A stretch of DNA of 64,000 bases from assembly GCF_008014745.1 (NCBI RefSeq), contig NZ_VPFD01000014.1:1-64000 (forward strand), read 5' to 3'. This document shows positions 38,489 through 47,817 of this stretch, one piece after another; the stretch's first letter is position 1, and every line of letters begins with the position of its first letter. The position numbers and the translations under genes were made by a program. This DNA is from Massilia arenae (GTDB taxonomy: Bacteria > Pseudomonadota > Gammaproteobacteria > Burkholderiales > Burkholderiaceae_D). The notes beneath the pieces are model-generated. The model was not told the DNA's origin, made no database searches, and saw nothing but the letters and a program-made list of their open reading frames with translations.

Positions 38489-39355
38489 ATGACCCTCCCC
38501 GACGCTCCGGTTGGCATCTTCGACTCGGGCGTCGGCGGCCTCTCGGTGCTGCGCCACATCCAGGCGCAGCTGCCGCACGAACATCTGCTCTACCTGGCCG
38601 ATACCGGCTTTGCCCCCTACGGCGACAAACCCGAAGCCATCGTCGTCGAACGCGTGCTGGCGATCGGCGATTTTCTATTGGCGCAAGGCGCGAAAGCACT
38701 GGTGGTCGCCTGTAACACCGCCACCGTGGCCGCCGTGCGCGAACTGCGCGCGGTCCACCCCGGCCTGCCCATCGTCGGCGTCGAACCCGGCCTCAAACCC
38801 GCCGCCGCCCTCACCCGCACGGGTAAAGTCGGCGTGCTGGCCACCGAGCGCACCCTGCGCGGCGCCAAGTTCCTGCAACTGCGCGACCAGGTCCACCTCG
38901 ATTCCGGCGCCGAGTTCCTGCTGCAACCCTGCGTCGGCCTGGCCGACCAGATCGAGTTCGGCGAACTCGATTCCAGCGCTACCAGCGCGATGCTGGAACG
39001 CTTCATCATGCCGCTGCTCACCCAGGGCGCCGACACCCTGGTGCTGGGCTGCACCCATTATCCGCTGGTACGCTCCTCGATCGAGCGCCTGCTGAAGAAC
39101 GCCGGCCGGCCGGACGTGGCCCTGGTCGATACCGGCGACGCCGTGGCGCGCCAGCTCGCGCGCCTGCTGGTCGCCGGGGGGCTGCTGCGCGCTCCAGGCG
39201 CGTCGGGCAACTTCGCCGCCAGCCTGACCGGCTACACCAGCGCCAGCGCGACAGCGCTGACGGCGGCGTTTCGCAGCCTGCTGGGCATCGATCCGCCGGT
39301 GCATGAGGCGCAGATCGCGGTCCCCCGTGACTGGCAAAACGGTCGAATGATTTAA
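38489..39355 (+). CDS. murI: Glutamate racemase
   Basis: The 288-residue enzyme makes D-glutamate for peptidoglycan. It has the N-terminal GIFDSGVGGLSVL and both catalytic cysteines, VVACNTATVAAV (near residue 74) and LGCTHYPLV (near 185). It starts 13 bases after the fumarase stop, so cotranscription is likely. The length is normal, with a slightly long C-terminus. Confidence 0.95.
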   Translation: MTLPDAPVGIFDSGVGGLSVLRHIQAQLPHEHLLYLADTGFAPYGDKPEAIVVERVLAIGDFLLAQGAKALVVACNTATVAAVRELRAVHPGLPIVGVEPGLKPAAALTRTGKVGVLATERTLRGAKFLQLRDQVHLDSGAEFLLQPCVGLADQIEFGELDSSATSAMLERFIMPLLTQGADTLVLGCTHYPLVRSSIERLLKNAGRPDVALVDTGDAVARQLARLLVAGGLLRAPGASGNFAASLTGYTSASATALTAAFRSLLGIDPPVHEAQIAVPRDWQNGRMI

Positions 39356-39357
39356 AG

Positions 39358-39386
39358 TTGCCACTTTTTTTGCGAGGCTATATAAT
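39358..39386 (+). promoter_or_regulatory. Sigma-70-type promoter for tRNA-His
   Basis: TTGCCA (39358-39363) and a consensus TATAAT (39381-39386) with exactly 17 bases between. It lies about 60 bases upstream of the tRNA, directly after murI. Confidence 0.8.
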
Positions 39387-39448
39387 CATGCTCTGCCTCG
39401 GCAATGACGAGACAGTAAGTAGCAAAACAAGCAGTAATGTAGTTCAGT

Positions 39449-39525
39449 GGTGGCTGTAGCTCAGCTGGTAGAGTCCAGGATTGTGATTCCTGTTGTCGTG
39501 GGTTCGAGCCCCATCAGCCACCCCA
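39449..39525 (+). tRNA. tRNA-His (anticodon GTG)
   Basis: Acceptor arm GTGGCTG pairs with CAGCCAC, with discriminator C and encoded CCA; the G at 39449 supplies the extra -1 guanosine typical of tRNA-His. The anticodon loop is TTGTGAT, reading GTG. D-arm GTAGCTCAGCTGGTAGAG and T-loop GGTTCGAGCCC are intact. Confidence 0.96.
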
Positions 39526-39534
39526 AGTATTCAG

Positions 39535-39571
39535 CAAAAAAGGTCACCTGCTTCGGCACGTGGCCTTTTTT
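39535..39571 (+). terminator. Rho-independent terminator after tRNA-His
   Basis: An A-run with GGTCAC pairs (one G-T) with GTGGCC followed by a run of T, around a CTTCGG-containing loop. It lies between the tRNA and the pentapeptide-repeat gene. Confidence 0.75.
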
Positions 39572-39589
39572 GTTTTCCGAAGGAGCCGC

Positions 39590-40258
39590 ATGCACATCAC
39601 CGGACAAACCCTCTCCCGCGCGGACGTCGAAGCGGCATTGCCCCACGCCCCACTCGTCTTCCAGGAATGCGACCTCGACGGCGCCGACCTGTCGCGCCTC
39701 GACCTGCGCAACTGCACCTTTAGCAGCTGCAGCATCGCCGAGACCTCGTTCTACGCCGCCAAGCTGGGCCAGACCACCTGGCAACGCTGCCGCGGCCGCC
39801 AGGGCGACTTCGAAGCCGCCGACCTGACCGACGCCCGCTTCCAGAGCTGCGACCTGAACAACAGCAGCTGGCGCCGCGCCCACTTGGCCTCGCTTGCCTT
39901 CAAAGGCTGCAAGCTGACCGGCGCCAACTTCGAAGAAGCAGCCCACCTTGGCCTGGAGTTCGAGGATTGCCTGCTGGTCGGCGCCGACCTGCGTCGCATG
40001 TCGTTCCGCAAGGCCAAACTCATCCAACTCGACTTCGGCGATGCCGACCTGGCCGCCTGCGATTTTCGCGATGCCGTGTTCGAGGGCGGTAGCCTGCGCG
40101 GCGCCAACCTCAAACAGGCGCGCTTCGACAACGCCGACCTGCGTGAAGCCGACCTGGGCGGCATCACCCTGGCCGACGTCAGGCTGTTCAAGGGCGCCTG
40201 GATCACACCGCGCCAGGCCGCTGAGCTGGTCGGCGAGCTCGGCCTGCGCGTAGCCTGA
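39590..40258 (+). CDS. Pentapeptide-repeat protein
   Basis: This 222-residue soluble protein is built of A(D/N)Lxx-type pentapeptides throughout (DLDGADLSRLDLRNC; GANFEEA; GADLRRM; GANLKQARFDNADLREADLG), expected to fold as a quadrilateral beta-helix. ATG 39590 has AAGGAG five bases upstream. Some family members mimic DNA and protect gyrase, but most have no known role, and nothing here points to one. Confidence 0.9.
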   Translation: MHITGQTLSRADVEAALPHAPLVFQECDLDGADLSRLDLRNCTFSSCSIAETSFYAAKLGQTTWQRCRGRQGDFEAADLTDARFQSCDLNNSSWRRAHLASLAFKGCKLTGANFEEAAHLGLEFEDCLLVGADLRRMSFRKAKLIQLDFGDADLAACDFRDAVFEGGSLRGANLKQARFDNADLREADLGGITLADVRLFKGAWITPRQAAELVGELGLRVA

Positions 40259-40264
40259 GCCAGC

Positions 40265-40301
40265 TTTACATTTGGGGTCAAAACCAGGACACAGATGTAA
40301 A
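40265..40301. repeat. REP-like hairpin repeat
   Basis: TTTACATTTG and CAGATGTAAA form an imperfect 10-bp stem around GGGTCAAAACCAGGACA. It is placed just after the pentapeptide-repeat gene. Its form is like extragenic palindromes, and it may also help end transcription. Confidence 0.5.
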
Positions 40302-40383
40302 AAGCGCCAACTTAGCGGCCAGATAACGCTTGATGTGCGACAATTGGTGAGTTTTCCGCAAAGAAATTTTGTCGCTGTTTTCG

Positions 40384-41988
40384 ATGTCCCAAGCCGGACA
40401 TCGTGCAACGGCGGCTCCCCGATTTATGCCAGATAAGCGTACCGCCCCCGAAATCTCCCGCCTGACCGCCGAAAAACGCCCCGCCGTCCGCAATGCCGTG
40501 CTGTTCGTGGTCGCCCTGTGCCTGCTGTTGCTGACCATACAGGTTTCAGACGGCTGGCGCGCGCGCAAGGAGCGACTGGCCGAGGTGGCGGTGGCCACCA
40601 CGAATATGTCGCATGCGCTGGCGGCGCAGGCCGAAAGCGCGGTGCGGGTGGTCGACACGGTACTGGCCGGCGTGGTCGAGCGGGTCGAGACCGATGGCAT
40701 GAAGGGCGCGGGTCGCCCGCGCCTGCAATTACATCTTAAAAATATGGTGACCGAGGTCGACGAGCTGCACGGCCTGTTCGTGTTCGGTCCTGACGGCCAC
40801 TGGCTGATGACTTCGCAGGATCGCATCCCACTGTACACGGTCGACGACCGCGAATACTTCCAGTACCACGTCAGGAATCCCGATCGTTTCGTCCACGTCG
40901 GCAAGCCGGTACGCAGCCGCTCCAATGGCGAGTGGGTGCTGCCGGTCTCGCGCCGCCTCAATAATCCGGACGGCACCTTCGGCGGCGTCGCGCTTGGCAC
41001 GATCCGCATCGATTACTTCTCCACCCTGTACAAGACCTTTGACGTGGGCAGCAATGGCGTGATCATGCTGACCCTGGACGATGGCACCCTGGTCTACCGC
41101 CTGCCGCACAACGAAAAGCTGATCGGAACCGATATCAGCAACGGCCCGGTTCATAAGATGTACCGCAGCCTGGGACCGGCCGGCACCGCCATGCTGCGCT
41201 CGAAGATCGACGGCATCGAAAGGCTGTACAGCTACCGCCACCTGGAAACCTATCCGCTGATCGTCGCCACCGCGCAGAGCAAGCACGCGATCCTGGAAAA
41301 ATGGCTGAAGTCGATGCTCGGCCAGGCCCTGATCACCCTGGTCGCCATTGCATTGCTGCTGTATTTCGGCCGGCGCCTGGTGCGCCAGATCGTGATCCGC
41401 GACCATCTCGAGCACGAGCTGGTGCAGGCGCGCGAACTGCTGCAGGAGCATAACCGTGCGCTGACGGTCCTGGCCGACCATGACGGCCTGACCGGCATCG
41501 CCAACCGGCGCCGCTTCGAGGAAGCCCTGGACGTGGAGTTCGCGCGCACGAGCCGAAGCGGCGCGCCGCTGTCGCTGCTGATGTTCGACGTCGATTACTT
41601 CAAGCGCTACAACGACACCTACGGCCACGTGGCCGGCGACGCCTGCCTGCGCCAGGTGGCGCAGGCCTTGAAGGACAGCCTGGTGCGGCCGGCCGACCTC
41701 GCCGCGCGTTATGGTGGGGAAGAATTCGTGGCCCTGCTGCCGGATACCGATCCGGCCGGCGCCAGGATGGTGGCCGAGCGCTTCCGCCAGGCGGTGATGG
41801 CGCTCGACATCCCGCATGCCGGCAACGGCGCCGGCATCGTGACGATCAGCGCCGGCGTGTACACCAGCAGTGCCGCGACGGCGGCGGACAGCGCCACCGC
41901 GCTGGTGGAACGGGCCGACGCCCTGCTCTATCAAGCCAAGCAGTCGGGCCGCAACCAGGTGTGCGGTGGCGATCTCGCCGCACCCTGA
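40384..41988 (+). CDS. Membrane-bound sensor diguanylate cyclase
   Basis: The protein (about 534 residues) has a first helix (VLFVVALCLLLLTIQ), a periplasmic Cache-like sensor domain (about 60-300), a second helix (LGQALITLVAIALLLYFG) and a C-terminal GGDEF domain with active GGEEF. An RPAD inhibitory site lies five residues before the GGEEF, so product inhibition is expected. It should make c-di-GMP in response to an external signal. The start is uncertain: ATG 40384 is listed, but ATG 40426 (MPDKRTAP) is equally possible; neither has a strong ribosome-binding site. Confidence 0.9.
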   Translation: MSQAGHRATAAPRFMPDKRTAPEISRLTAEKRPAVRNAVLFVVALCLLLLTIQVSDGWRARKERLAEVAVATTNMSHALAAQAESAVRVVDTVLAGVVERVETDGMKGAGRPRLQLHLKNMVTEVDELHGLFVFGPDGHWLMTSQDRIPLYTVDDREYFQYHVRNPDRFVHVGKPVRSRSNGEWVLPVSRRLNNPDGTFGGVALGTIRIDYFSTLYKTFDVGSNGVIMLTLDDGTLVYRLPHNEKLIGTDISNGPVHKMYRSLGPAGTAMLRSKIDGIERLYSYRHLETYPLIVATAQSKHAILEKWLKSMLGQALITLVAIALLLYFGRRLVRQIVIRDHLEHELVQARELLQEHNRALTVLADHDGLTGIANRRRFEEALDVEFARTSRSGAPLSLLMFDVDYFKRYNDTYGHVAGDACLRQVAQALKDSLVRPADLAARYGGEEFVALLPDTDPAGARMVAERFRQAVMALDIPHAGNGAGIVTISAGVYTSSAATAADSATALVERADALLYQAKQSGRNQVCGGDLAAP

Positions 41989-42006
41989 GCCGCTGGCCTG
42001 CCGCGA

Positions 42007-42417
42007 TCAATAGCGGTAAGGATTGTTTGGGCGGGCGTCGTGGCGATTCGGGACGCCGTCGCGATCGCGGTCACGGTTGCGGTACGCGGCCACCTGGCGC
42101 GACTGGTGCCAGCCGCCGCGCTCGAGATGCCAGCCATTGCGGTCCTGGCGCCATTGCGCGCGCTGGTAGGCATAGCCGGGACGCACTTTCTCCCAGTGGC
42201 CGGCGACCCAGTCGTGACGGCGGCCGTTCCAGTCCCAGTAACCCGACACCCATTCAAAGCCGCGGCGTGCGGCCGGCACGGCTTCGCGGCGAGGCGCCGG
42301 TGGCGCCTTCTTGATGACGATCACGTCGGCCCGCGGATGAGCGGCCTGGGCCTGCACTGGTGCGAATGCTGCACTGCCGATCAGGATGGCGGCGGCGGTA
42401 GCGAGGATGGTTTTCAT
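42007..42417 (-). CDS. YXWGXW-repeat exported protein
   Basis: This 136-residue protein has a signal peptide (about 1-25, ending QAQA) and repeats of the aromatic type ([39 protein letters not shown]) that define YXWGXW/BcpO-related proteins. The C-terminus has a Dx(D)x(D)G stretch ([13 protein letters not shown]) that could bind calcium. The function is unknown, probably cell-envelope. It is convergent with the diguanylate cyclase gene. Confidence 0.85.
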   Translation of the reverse strand: MKTILATAAAILIGSAAFAPVQAQAAHPRADVIVIKKAPPAPRREAVPAARRGFEWVSGYWDWNGRRHDWVAGHWEKVRPGYAYQRAQWRQDRNGWHLERGGWHQSRQVAAYRNRDRDRDGVPNRHDARPNNPYRY

Positions 42418-42567
42418 GGTGCTCTCCGTTTCGGTTGGTGTGAGACCACTATAGCCAAACGGGGCGCCAAAAAGATGAACTGAAGGAAGTCTTTACAGCC
42501 GATACATGCCGCTACAAACTTGTAACAGCGAAGGGGAAAAGCGGAGGGAGGAGAAAAGCGGGCGCTG

Positions 42568-42604
42568 CAAAAACACAGCCGGCTGTGGAAGCCGGCTGTG
42601 TAAA
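42568..42604 (-). terminator. Terminator of the TonB-C gene
   Basis: On the minus strand CACAGCCGGCT, loop TCCAC and AGCCGGCTGTG are followed by TTTTT. It lies 11 bases after the stop. Confidence 0.85.
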
Positions 42605-42614
42605 GGGGAAGGTA

Positions 42615-42959
42615 TTAGTCCAGCTTGAAGGCGTAGTCGACCTTGGTCCAGGTCTGGGCTGGCGCGCCATCCTTGGTGCCCGGCTTGAACTTGCACGAGG
42701 TCAGGCCCTTGACCAGTGCGCGGTCCAGGTTCTTGAAGCCGCTCGACTTGTCGATCTTCGATTCTGCCACGGTGCCGTCCGCGTTGACAAGGAACGATGC
42801 CGAGGTCGTGCCCTGCTCTTCGTTCATCAGCGATGCCTTCGGATATTCGATGGTGCACTTCTTCGGATCGAACGACGCCGCGGTTTCGGCGGCGAAGCTG
42901 GCGCTGGCGGCAGCGGTAAGGGTCAGTGCAACGAACAGCTTGGCGGACAGGTTTTTCAT
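42615..42959 (-). CDS. Small exported TonB C-terminal-domain protein
   Basis: The 114-residue protein has a signal peptide (about 1-23, ASASFA) followed directly by a TonB_C-like domain (CTIEYPKASLMNEEQGT; SFLVNADGTVAESKIDKSSG; LVKGLTSCKFKPGT). It lacks the membrane anchor and Pro-rich linker of a true TonB, so it cannot transduce energy in the normal way. Two cysteines may form a disulphide. A periplasmic accessory role is inferred. It has its own terminator. Confidence 0.8.
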   Translation of the reverse strand: MKNLSAKLFVALTLTAAASASFAAETAASFDPKKCTIEYPKASLMNEEQGTTSASFLVNADGTVAESKIDKSSGFKNLDRALVKGLTSCKFKPGTKDGAPAQTWTKVDYAFKLD

Positions 42960-43052
42960 GATTTCCCCAAATAAGGTTTTTAAGAGTTAAATGTCGTGAT
43001 GCGTACTGCGCGCCGCCCGACTGGCCGGCGCATGACTGCTAGTAATAAGTAC

Positions 43053-44822
43053 TTAGAATTCTTCCCACTCGTCGTTGCCGACGGTGGCAGCTGCCTTTTT
43101 CGGCTTCGGCGCAACTTCCGCCTCATCCGGATTCACCGCGGCGCTGGCGGCGGCCGGCTTTTTAGGAGCCGGCGGTGCGGAGCGCTTGGCGGCTGGACGG
43201 ACCACCACCGCGGTGGTGGTCGCGACTGGCGCCTGCGCCTCGAATTGGAACTGCTCGCCCTCTTCCAGCTTGAAGATGCTGACCACGCGGGCCAGTTCGC
43301 CGGCCTGGTCTTGCAGGCTCTGGGCGGCCGCGGCGGCTTCTTCCACCAGCGCGGCGTTTTGCTGGGTCATGCCATCCATCTCGATGATCGAGGTGTTGAC
43401 CTGGGCGATGCCGGCGCTCTGTTCGGCGCTGGCGTTGGCGATCTCGCTCATGATGTCGGTCACGCGCTTGACGCTGGACACCACTTCATCCATCGTCACG
43501 CCGGCCTGGCCGACCAGTTTGCTGCCGCGATCGACTTTCGACACCGAATCGTCGATCAGGGTCTTGATCTCTTTGGCTGCAGCAGCCGAACGCTGGGCCA
43601 GGTTACGCACTTCGGAGGCAACGACCGCGAAGCCGCGGCCCTGTTCGCCGGCACGGGCTGCTTCGACTGCCGCGTTCAGCGCCAGGATATTGGTCTGGAA
43701 GGCGATGCCGTCGATCACGCCGATGATGTCGGCGATCTTGCGGGCCGAGCCATTGATCTCACCCATGGTGCCCACCACTTGCGACACCACCTCGCCACCC
43801 TTGCTGGCGACGTCCGAAGCGGCTGCGGCCAGCGCGTTGGCTTCACGGGCATTGTCGGCGTTCTGCTTGACGGTCGAGGTCAGCTGTTCCATCGCCGAAG
43901 CGGTCTTCTCCAGCGAGCTGGCCTGCAGTTCGGTACGCGAGGACAGGTCGATATTGCCGGCGGCGATTTCACGCGAGGCGGTGCCGATGGTTTCGGTGCC
44001 GCGGCGCACCTGGGCCACGATGTCCACCAGGCTGTTGCGCATTTCTTTCATTTCGACCAGCAGGCTGCCGCGGTCCGATTCCTTGGTGTCGATGGCGATC
44101 GACAGGTCGCCGTGGGCGATGCTGCCGGCGATCTTGGCGGTGTAGCCAGGCTCGCCGCCGAGCTGCTTGAGCAGGCTGCGGGTAATCACGACAGCGGCCG
44201 CCACACCCAGCACCACGGCCAGGGCCAGCAGGACCAGCATGAAGTTACGGGCATTGTCGAACGCAGCTTCGGCATCGGCCTTGGTCTGGGCGTTCTGCTT
44301 ATCTTCCTGCGCGGCCAGCGCGTTCAGGGCTTCGGTCCACTTGCGCTGCACCGGACGCACTTCGCGCACCATGACGCGGGTGGCGTCCATGGCGTTGGCG
44401 GCCAGATAGAGTTCGGTGGCGCGGGCGATCGCCGGCATGGCGGCGGTTTCGTGTTCCTTGATCTGGGCCAGCAGCGCCTTTTCCTGGTCGTTGCCGTTCG
44501 ATGCGAACAGCGCGGTCAGCTTGCGCTGGGTTTCGTTGTACTGGGCGGTCTGTTCCTTGAACTTGGCGATCTCCGGTTCCATGTCGGCAGGGTCGGCCAT
44601 CAGGGTCAACACGCGCAGCGACTGCAGGCGATCGTTGACGTTGTTGCGCATCTCGATCACGAGGCCGGTCGACACATTGCTCACGCTGACCACGTGGTCA
44701 AGGCGATCCTGAATCTGCGCCATGCGCAGGATACCCACTACAGCAACCGCTACCAGCAGCACCAGGATCAGTGCGAAACCGAGGGCCAGACGGGTACCGA
44801 CCTTCATGTTGTTCAAATTCAT
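43053..44822 (-). CDS. Methyl-accepting chemotaxis protein
   Basis: This 589-residue chemoreceptor has helix 1 (about 12-32), a periplasmic four-helix-bundle ligand domain (about 35-190), helix 2 (about 192-212), HAMP, and a long cytoplasmic signalling domain with the conserved hairpin tip ([20 protein letters not shown]). After an Ala/Pro/Lys-rich tail it ends in EWEEF, a candidate C-terminal pentapeptide for CheR/CheB tethering. The ligand is unknown. It stands alone. Confidence 0.94.
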   Translation of the reverse strand: MNLNNMKVGTRLALGFALILVLLVAVAVVGILRMAQIQDRLDHVVSVSNVSTGLVIEMRNNVNDRLQSLRVLTLMADPADMEPEIAKFKEQTAQYNETQRKLTALFASNGNDQEKALLAQIKEHETAAMPAIARATELYLAANAMDATRVMVREVRPVQRKWTEALNALAAQEDKQNAQTKADAEAAFDNARNFMLVLLALAVVLGVAAAVVITRSLLKQLGGEPGYTAKIAGSIAHGDLSIAIDTKESDRGSLLVEMKEMRNSLVDIVAQVRRGTETIGTASREIAAGNIDLSSRTELQASSLEKTASAMEQLTSTVKQNADNAREANALAAAASDVASKGGEVVSQVVGTMGEINGSARKIADIIGVIDGIAFQTNILALNAAVEAARAGEQGRGFAVVASEVRNLAQRSAAAAKEIKTLIDDSVSKVDRGSKLVGQAGVTMDEVVSSVKRVTDIMSEIANASAEQSAGIAQVNTSIIEMDGMTQQNAALVEEAAAAAQSLQDQAGELARVVSIFKLEEGEQFQFEAQAPVATTTAVVVRPAAKRSAPPAPKKPAAASAAVNPDEAEVAPKPKKAAATVGNDEWEEF

Positions 44823-45125
44823 TCGTGTTTTCCCTGTAACTTTATTGATCGAAACTCGCTCGGAGAGACAAGCGCCGTGCGAAGCGCATCTGAAATCGGT
44901 GTTTCTGCACGATTTCGAGTGTTTCCGACAGGATAAATCAAGATTTCATGTCGCTACTCAGAAAATCTCTTGCTCGACCGAATTGTTTCGGCACAACAAC
45001 AGGCTTGATACAGTGCAACATTGGAACAGGTCTGCATTATGGAACGACTATTTCCACACAGCAAGCAATTTTGAAACTTATATGGTTGTTTCGACAATCA
45101 AATGTATCGATTTGTCGACAAGAAA
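44823..45125. other. Intergenic region upstream of the chemoreceptor gene
   Basis: This 303-base AT-richer stretch must contain the promoter of the minus-strand chemoreceptor gene. I looked for a FliA-type (TAAA-N15-GCCGATAA) promoter and did not find a convincing one. No gene is seen. Confidence 0.5.
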
Positions 45126-45158
45126 TAAAAAAAGGCGTGCCTTGGCACGCCCTTTTGT
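45126..45158 (-). terminator. Terminator of dusA
   Basis: GGCGTGCC, TT, GGCACGCC with an A-run on the left (T-run on the minus strand). It lies 25 bases beyond the dusA stop. Confidence 0.85.
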
Positions 45159-45182
45159 TACTTTTGGATAGATTGTCGGCTT

Positions 45183-46232
45183 CTAGGCTGCGGCTGGCAT
45201 CCTGGCAGCCGCCTCGAGCAGCAGGCGCGCATCGCCCAGCGCCAGCTTCTTCGAATCGGACAGGGTCTGGCGGAAAGAACGGGCGCCCGGCAAGCCCTGC
45301 ATCAGGCCCAGCATATGGCGCGTGATGCTGTTGAGCTTCAGGCCCAGCGGGCCGTACAGGCGCAGCTGCTCTTCGATATAGGGGATCATCGCTTCCAGCA
45401 CCTCGACCCGCGAGCGCGGGCGACCAGCCTCGTCGCCATAGAAGCGGCGATCCCAGTCGGCCATGGTCCAGGGGTTGTGATAGGCCTCGCGGCCCAGCAT
45501 GACGCCGTCGACGTGCTCCAGGTGCAGCGCGATCTCGTCGTCGCTCTTGATGCCGCCGTTGATAAGGATCTCGAGGTCAGGGAACTCGCGTTTCAATTGG
45601 TAGGCGACGGCGTAGCGCAGCGGCGGGATCTCGCGGTTTTCCTTCGGTGACAGTCCTTTCAGAACGGCATTGCGGGCGTGGACGATGAAGGTCTTGCAGC
45701 CGGCATCGGCGATGGTGCCGACGAAATCGCGCACGAAGCCGTATTCCTCTTCGTAATCGATGCCGATGCGGTGCTTTACCGTGACGTCGATCGAGACCGC
45801 GTCACGCATCGCCTTTACGCAATCGGCCACCAGCTGCGGCTCATTCATCAGGCAGGCGCCGAACGCACCCTTCTGCACCCGCTCGGACGGGCAGCCGCAG
45901 TTGAGGTTGATCTCGTCATAGCCCCATTGCTCGCCCAGCTTCGCGCTTTTGGCCAGGTCGGCCGGATCGCTGCCGCCCAGCTGCAGGGCGATCGGGTGCT
46001 CGACGTCGTCGTAGCGCAGGTGGCGTTCGACGTCGCCGTAGACCAGGGCGCCGGTGGTGACCATCTCGGTGTACAGCCAGGTGTGGCGCGTGATCTGGCG
46101 GTGGAAGACGCGGCAGTGGCGGTCGGTCCAGTCCATCATCGGAGCAACAGATAGTTTCCTACTTGGCGTCACACTCGTCGCAGCCTCACTCTCATAGGAG
46201 AAATTCGCTTTTTGTTTCTTTTCAGCACTCAT
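45183..46232 (-). CDS. dusA: tRNA-dihydrouridine synthase A
   Basis: The 349-residue FMN-dependent enzyme reduces U20/U20a in tRNA. It has N-terminal SVAPMMDWTDRHCR, catalytic NCGCPSERV, and the phosphate-binding segment INGGIKSDDE. The first 27 residues or so (MSAEKKQKANFSYESEAATS) are unlike the usual short DusA start. The region coding for APMMDWTD is a known integration hotspot, and an integrase gene begins 113 bases upstream in the opposite direction. The N-terminal extension and the promoter were therefore probably supplied by an inserted element. Confidence 0.95.
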   Translation of the reverse strand: MSAEKKQKANFSYESEAATSVTPSRKLSVAPMMDWTDRHCRVFHRQITRHTWLYTEMVTTGALVYGDVERHLRYDDVEHPIALQLGGSDPADLAKSAKLGEQWGYDEINLNCGCPSERVQKGAFGACLMNEPQLVADCVKAMRDAVSIDVTVKHRIGIDYEEEYGFVRDFVGTIADAGCKTFIVHARNAVLKGLSPKENREIPPLRYAVAYQLKREFPDLEILINGGIKSDDEIALHLEHVDGVMLGREAYHNPWTMADWDRRFYGDEAGRPRSRVEVLEAMIPYIEEQLRLYGPLGLKLNSITRHMLGLMQGLPGARSFRQTLSDSKKLALGDARLLLEAAARMPAAA

Positions 46233-46303
46233 AATAGCTCACATCAGTTCCCAATATTTCCCAACACTACTGGCACAAAATTGGCACAAAATCGGTCCAG
46301 TCC
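46123..46303. other. Candidate attachment-site region with a 12-bp direct repeat
   Basis: TCGGTCCAGTCC occurs at 46123-46134, inside the dusA codons for the MDWTD segment, and again at 46292-46303, just before the integrase gene. The two copies are in the same orientation, 169 bases apart. The first fits the attL core expected for a dusA-targeting integrase. The second may be a vestigial core or a binding site. No third copy was seen by eye further right. Confidence 0.55.
46271..46292. repeat. Tandem TGGCACAAAAT repeats (candidate integrase arm sites)
   Basis: Two perfect adjacent 11-bp repeats (46271-46281 and 46282-46292) lie upstream of the integrase, with a degenerate third unit TGGCACACAAC at 46315-46325. 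Such repeats beside an integrase commonly serve as arm-type binding sites. Confidence 0.5.
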
Positions 46304-46345
46304 TCTACAATACGTGGCACACAACTGCCCATTTAAGGATCTGCC

Positions 46346-47419
46346 TTGAGCACCGTCAAACCCCGTGGCAAGAAGTTCATAGCACGCTTCCGCGTAGCAG
46401 GATTTCCCGACAAAGCGAAGACTTTCCCGACCGAGGAGAAGGCTCATAAGTGGCTCAAAGAACATGAAGCGTCAGTAACTTCAGCGGGATACGTTGACCC
46501 AGGCAATCTCACCAAGAAAACGTTTGGCGACCTGATTGATCATTACGTCAAGGAAATCACGCTCATCAAACCGCTCGGTGAGTCAAAGAGGTTTGCTTTG
46601 GCAGCAATCCATCTTGCCCTTGGTAGTGAGAAGGCCCTCAATATAACTGCTCATCGGCTCATTGAGTACGTCAAATCGCGTCATGAGGCCGGCGCTGGCG
46701 GCGTCACGATCGGGATGGACATCGGATACATTAAAGGAGTTCTGAGCCATGCCCGCATAACAAATAAATCGATCAACATGGACGCCATCACCGATGTGAA
46801 GGAGTTCATGAAGAGAATCAGTATGAAAACCAAGTCAACTGAGCGCGATCGTCGTCCAACAGAAGTAGAACTTACGGCCATCAAAAAGTTCTTCCGTAAC
46901 AAGAAGCGGCAGAAAATTCCTATGTGGGACATCATTGACTTTGCCATCTTCACAACAATGCGTGTTTCTGAGATCTGTAGAATCGTTTGGGCTGACGTCA
47001 ACTACGAGGATCAGACGGTAATTATACGTGACCGCAAGGACCCTAAAGAGAAGATCGGCAATGATCAAGTCGTACCGGTCTTGGACGACGCATGGAAGAT
47101 CTTGACAGCACAGCCTAAGACCGACGACCGGATTTTCCCGTACAGCGCGGCGACAATCAGTACCATTTTCCCACGCGCTTGCGAGGAACTCGGCATTATT
47201 GACTTGCACTTCCATGACCTGCGCCATGAAGGAACCTCGCAGCTGTTTGAGATCTTGCGCTATGAGATCCAGGAAGCCGCCGTCTTCACTGGGCATAAAG
47301 ACTGGAAGATGCTCAAGAGGTATGTGCACCTCCGTGCGAAGGATCTTCACTTCGACAAATATGGGAAACGTCGCGCACGACGGGATATTTCGCCTGAGCT
47401 CTTGCTCGCCGCTGCCTGA
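46346..47419 (+). CDS. Tyrosine-type integrase of the dusA-inserted element
   Basis: This 357-residue site-specific recombinase has an N-terminal arm-binding region (KPRGKKFIARFRVAGFPDKA), a SAM-like core-binding domain (about 60-155) and a catalytic domain with Arg in TTMRVSEI, HDLRHEG, GHKDWKML and the nucleophile Tyr in LKRYVHL. The start is TTG 46346, with AAGGA about 7 bases upstream. It is adjacent to and divergent from dusA, typical of integrases that insert into dusA. Its GC content is much lower than that of the dusA side. Confidence 0.93.
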   Translation: MSTVKPRGKKFIARFRVAGFPDKAKTFPTEEKAHKWLKEHEASVTSAGYVDPGNLTKKTFGDLIDHYVKEITLIKPLGESKRFALAAIHLALGSEKALNITAHRLIEYVKSRHEAGAGGVTIGMDIGYIKGVLSHARITNKSINMDAITDVKEFMKRISMKTKSTERDRRPTEVELTAIKKFFRNKKRQKIPMWDIIDFAIFTTMRVSEICRIVWADVNYEDQTVIIRDRKDPKEKIGNDQVVPVLDDAWKILTAQPKTDDRIFPYSAATISTIFPRACEELGIIDLHFHDLRHEGTSQLFEILRYEIQEAAVFTGHKDWKMLKRYVHLRAKDLHFDKYGKRRARRDISPELLLAAA

Positions 47420-47442
47420 ACATAATTGCGGAAAGGATAACC

Positions 47443-47817
47443 GTGAACAAAGAGCTCGATGATCAGCTATGCCAGCGATACCCGAAGATCTTCGACGACT
47501 GTCGACGCACGATGTGTAATGACGGTTGGTTTGATCTGCTCGACGTTCTGTGTGAGCGACTTCAATTCTGGACGGACCACAACCGCGCACCGCAAGTTGT
47601 CGTCTCCCAGGTGAAGGAAAAGTGGGGGGAACTCTCGTTCTATGGTCAAGGTGGCAACCAAGAACAGGATGGAATGATCACGATGGCAGAAGGGATGTCT
47701 GCCCGGATCTGCGAACACTGCGGAAAGCCAGGAACAACATTGGTCAGCGGGGAGATCTACCTTACCCGCTGCCAAGAACACGCGCCATCTCGCGGCTCAG
47801 TTGCTGCTGAGCAATGA
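47443..47817 (+). CDS. Phage-type hypothetical protein with zinc-ribbon-like end
   Basis: The 124-residue protein starts with GTG (AAAGGA upstream). It contains blocks familiar from uncharacterised prophage proteins (MNKELDDQLCQRYPKIFDD; VVVSQVKEKWGELSFY; MAEGMSARICEHCGKPG followed by YLTRCQEHA). The CxxC...C..H set may bind zinc. It follows the integrase by 23 bases and may be cotranscribed. The function is unknown. Confidence 0.75.
   Translation: MNKELDDQLCQRYPKIFDDCRRTMCNDGWFDLLDVLCERLQFWTDHNRAPQVVVSQVKEKWGELSFYGQGGNQEQDGMITMAEGMSARICEHCGKPGTTLVSGEIYLTRCQEHAPSRGSVAAEQ

Noticed and set aside
47568-47590. CTGGACGGACCAC resembling the dusA attachment core
   Set aside because: It differs at several positions and lies inside a coding gene whose codons explain it; too close to the integrase 3' end to be attR.
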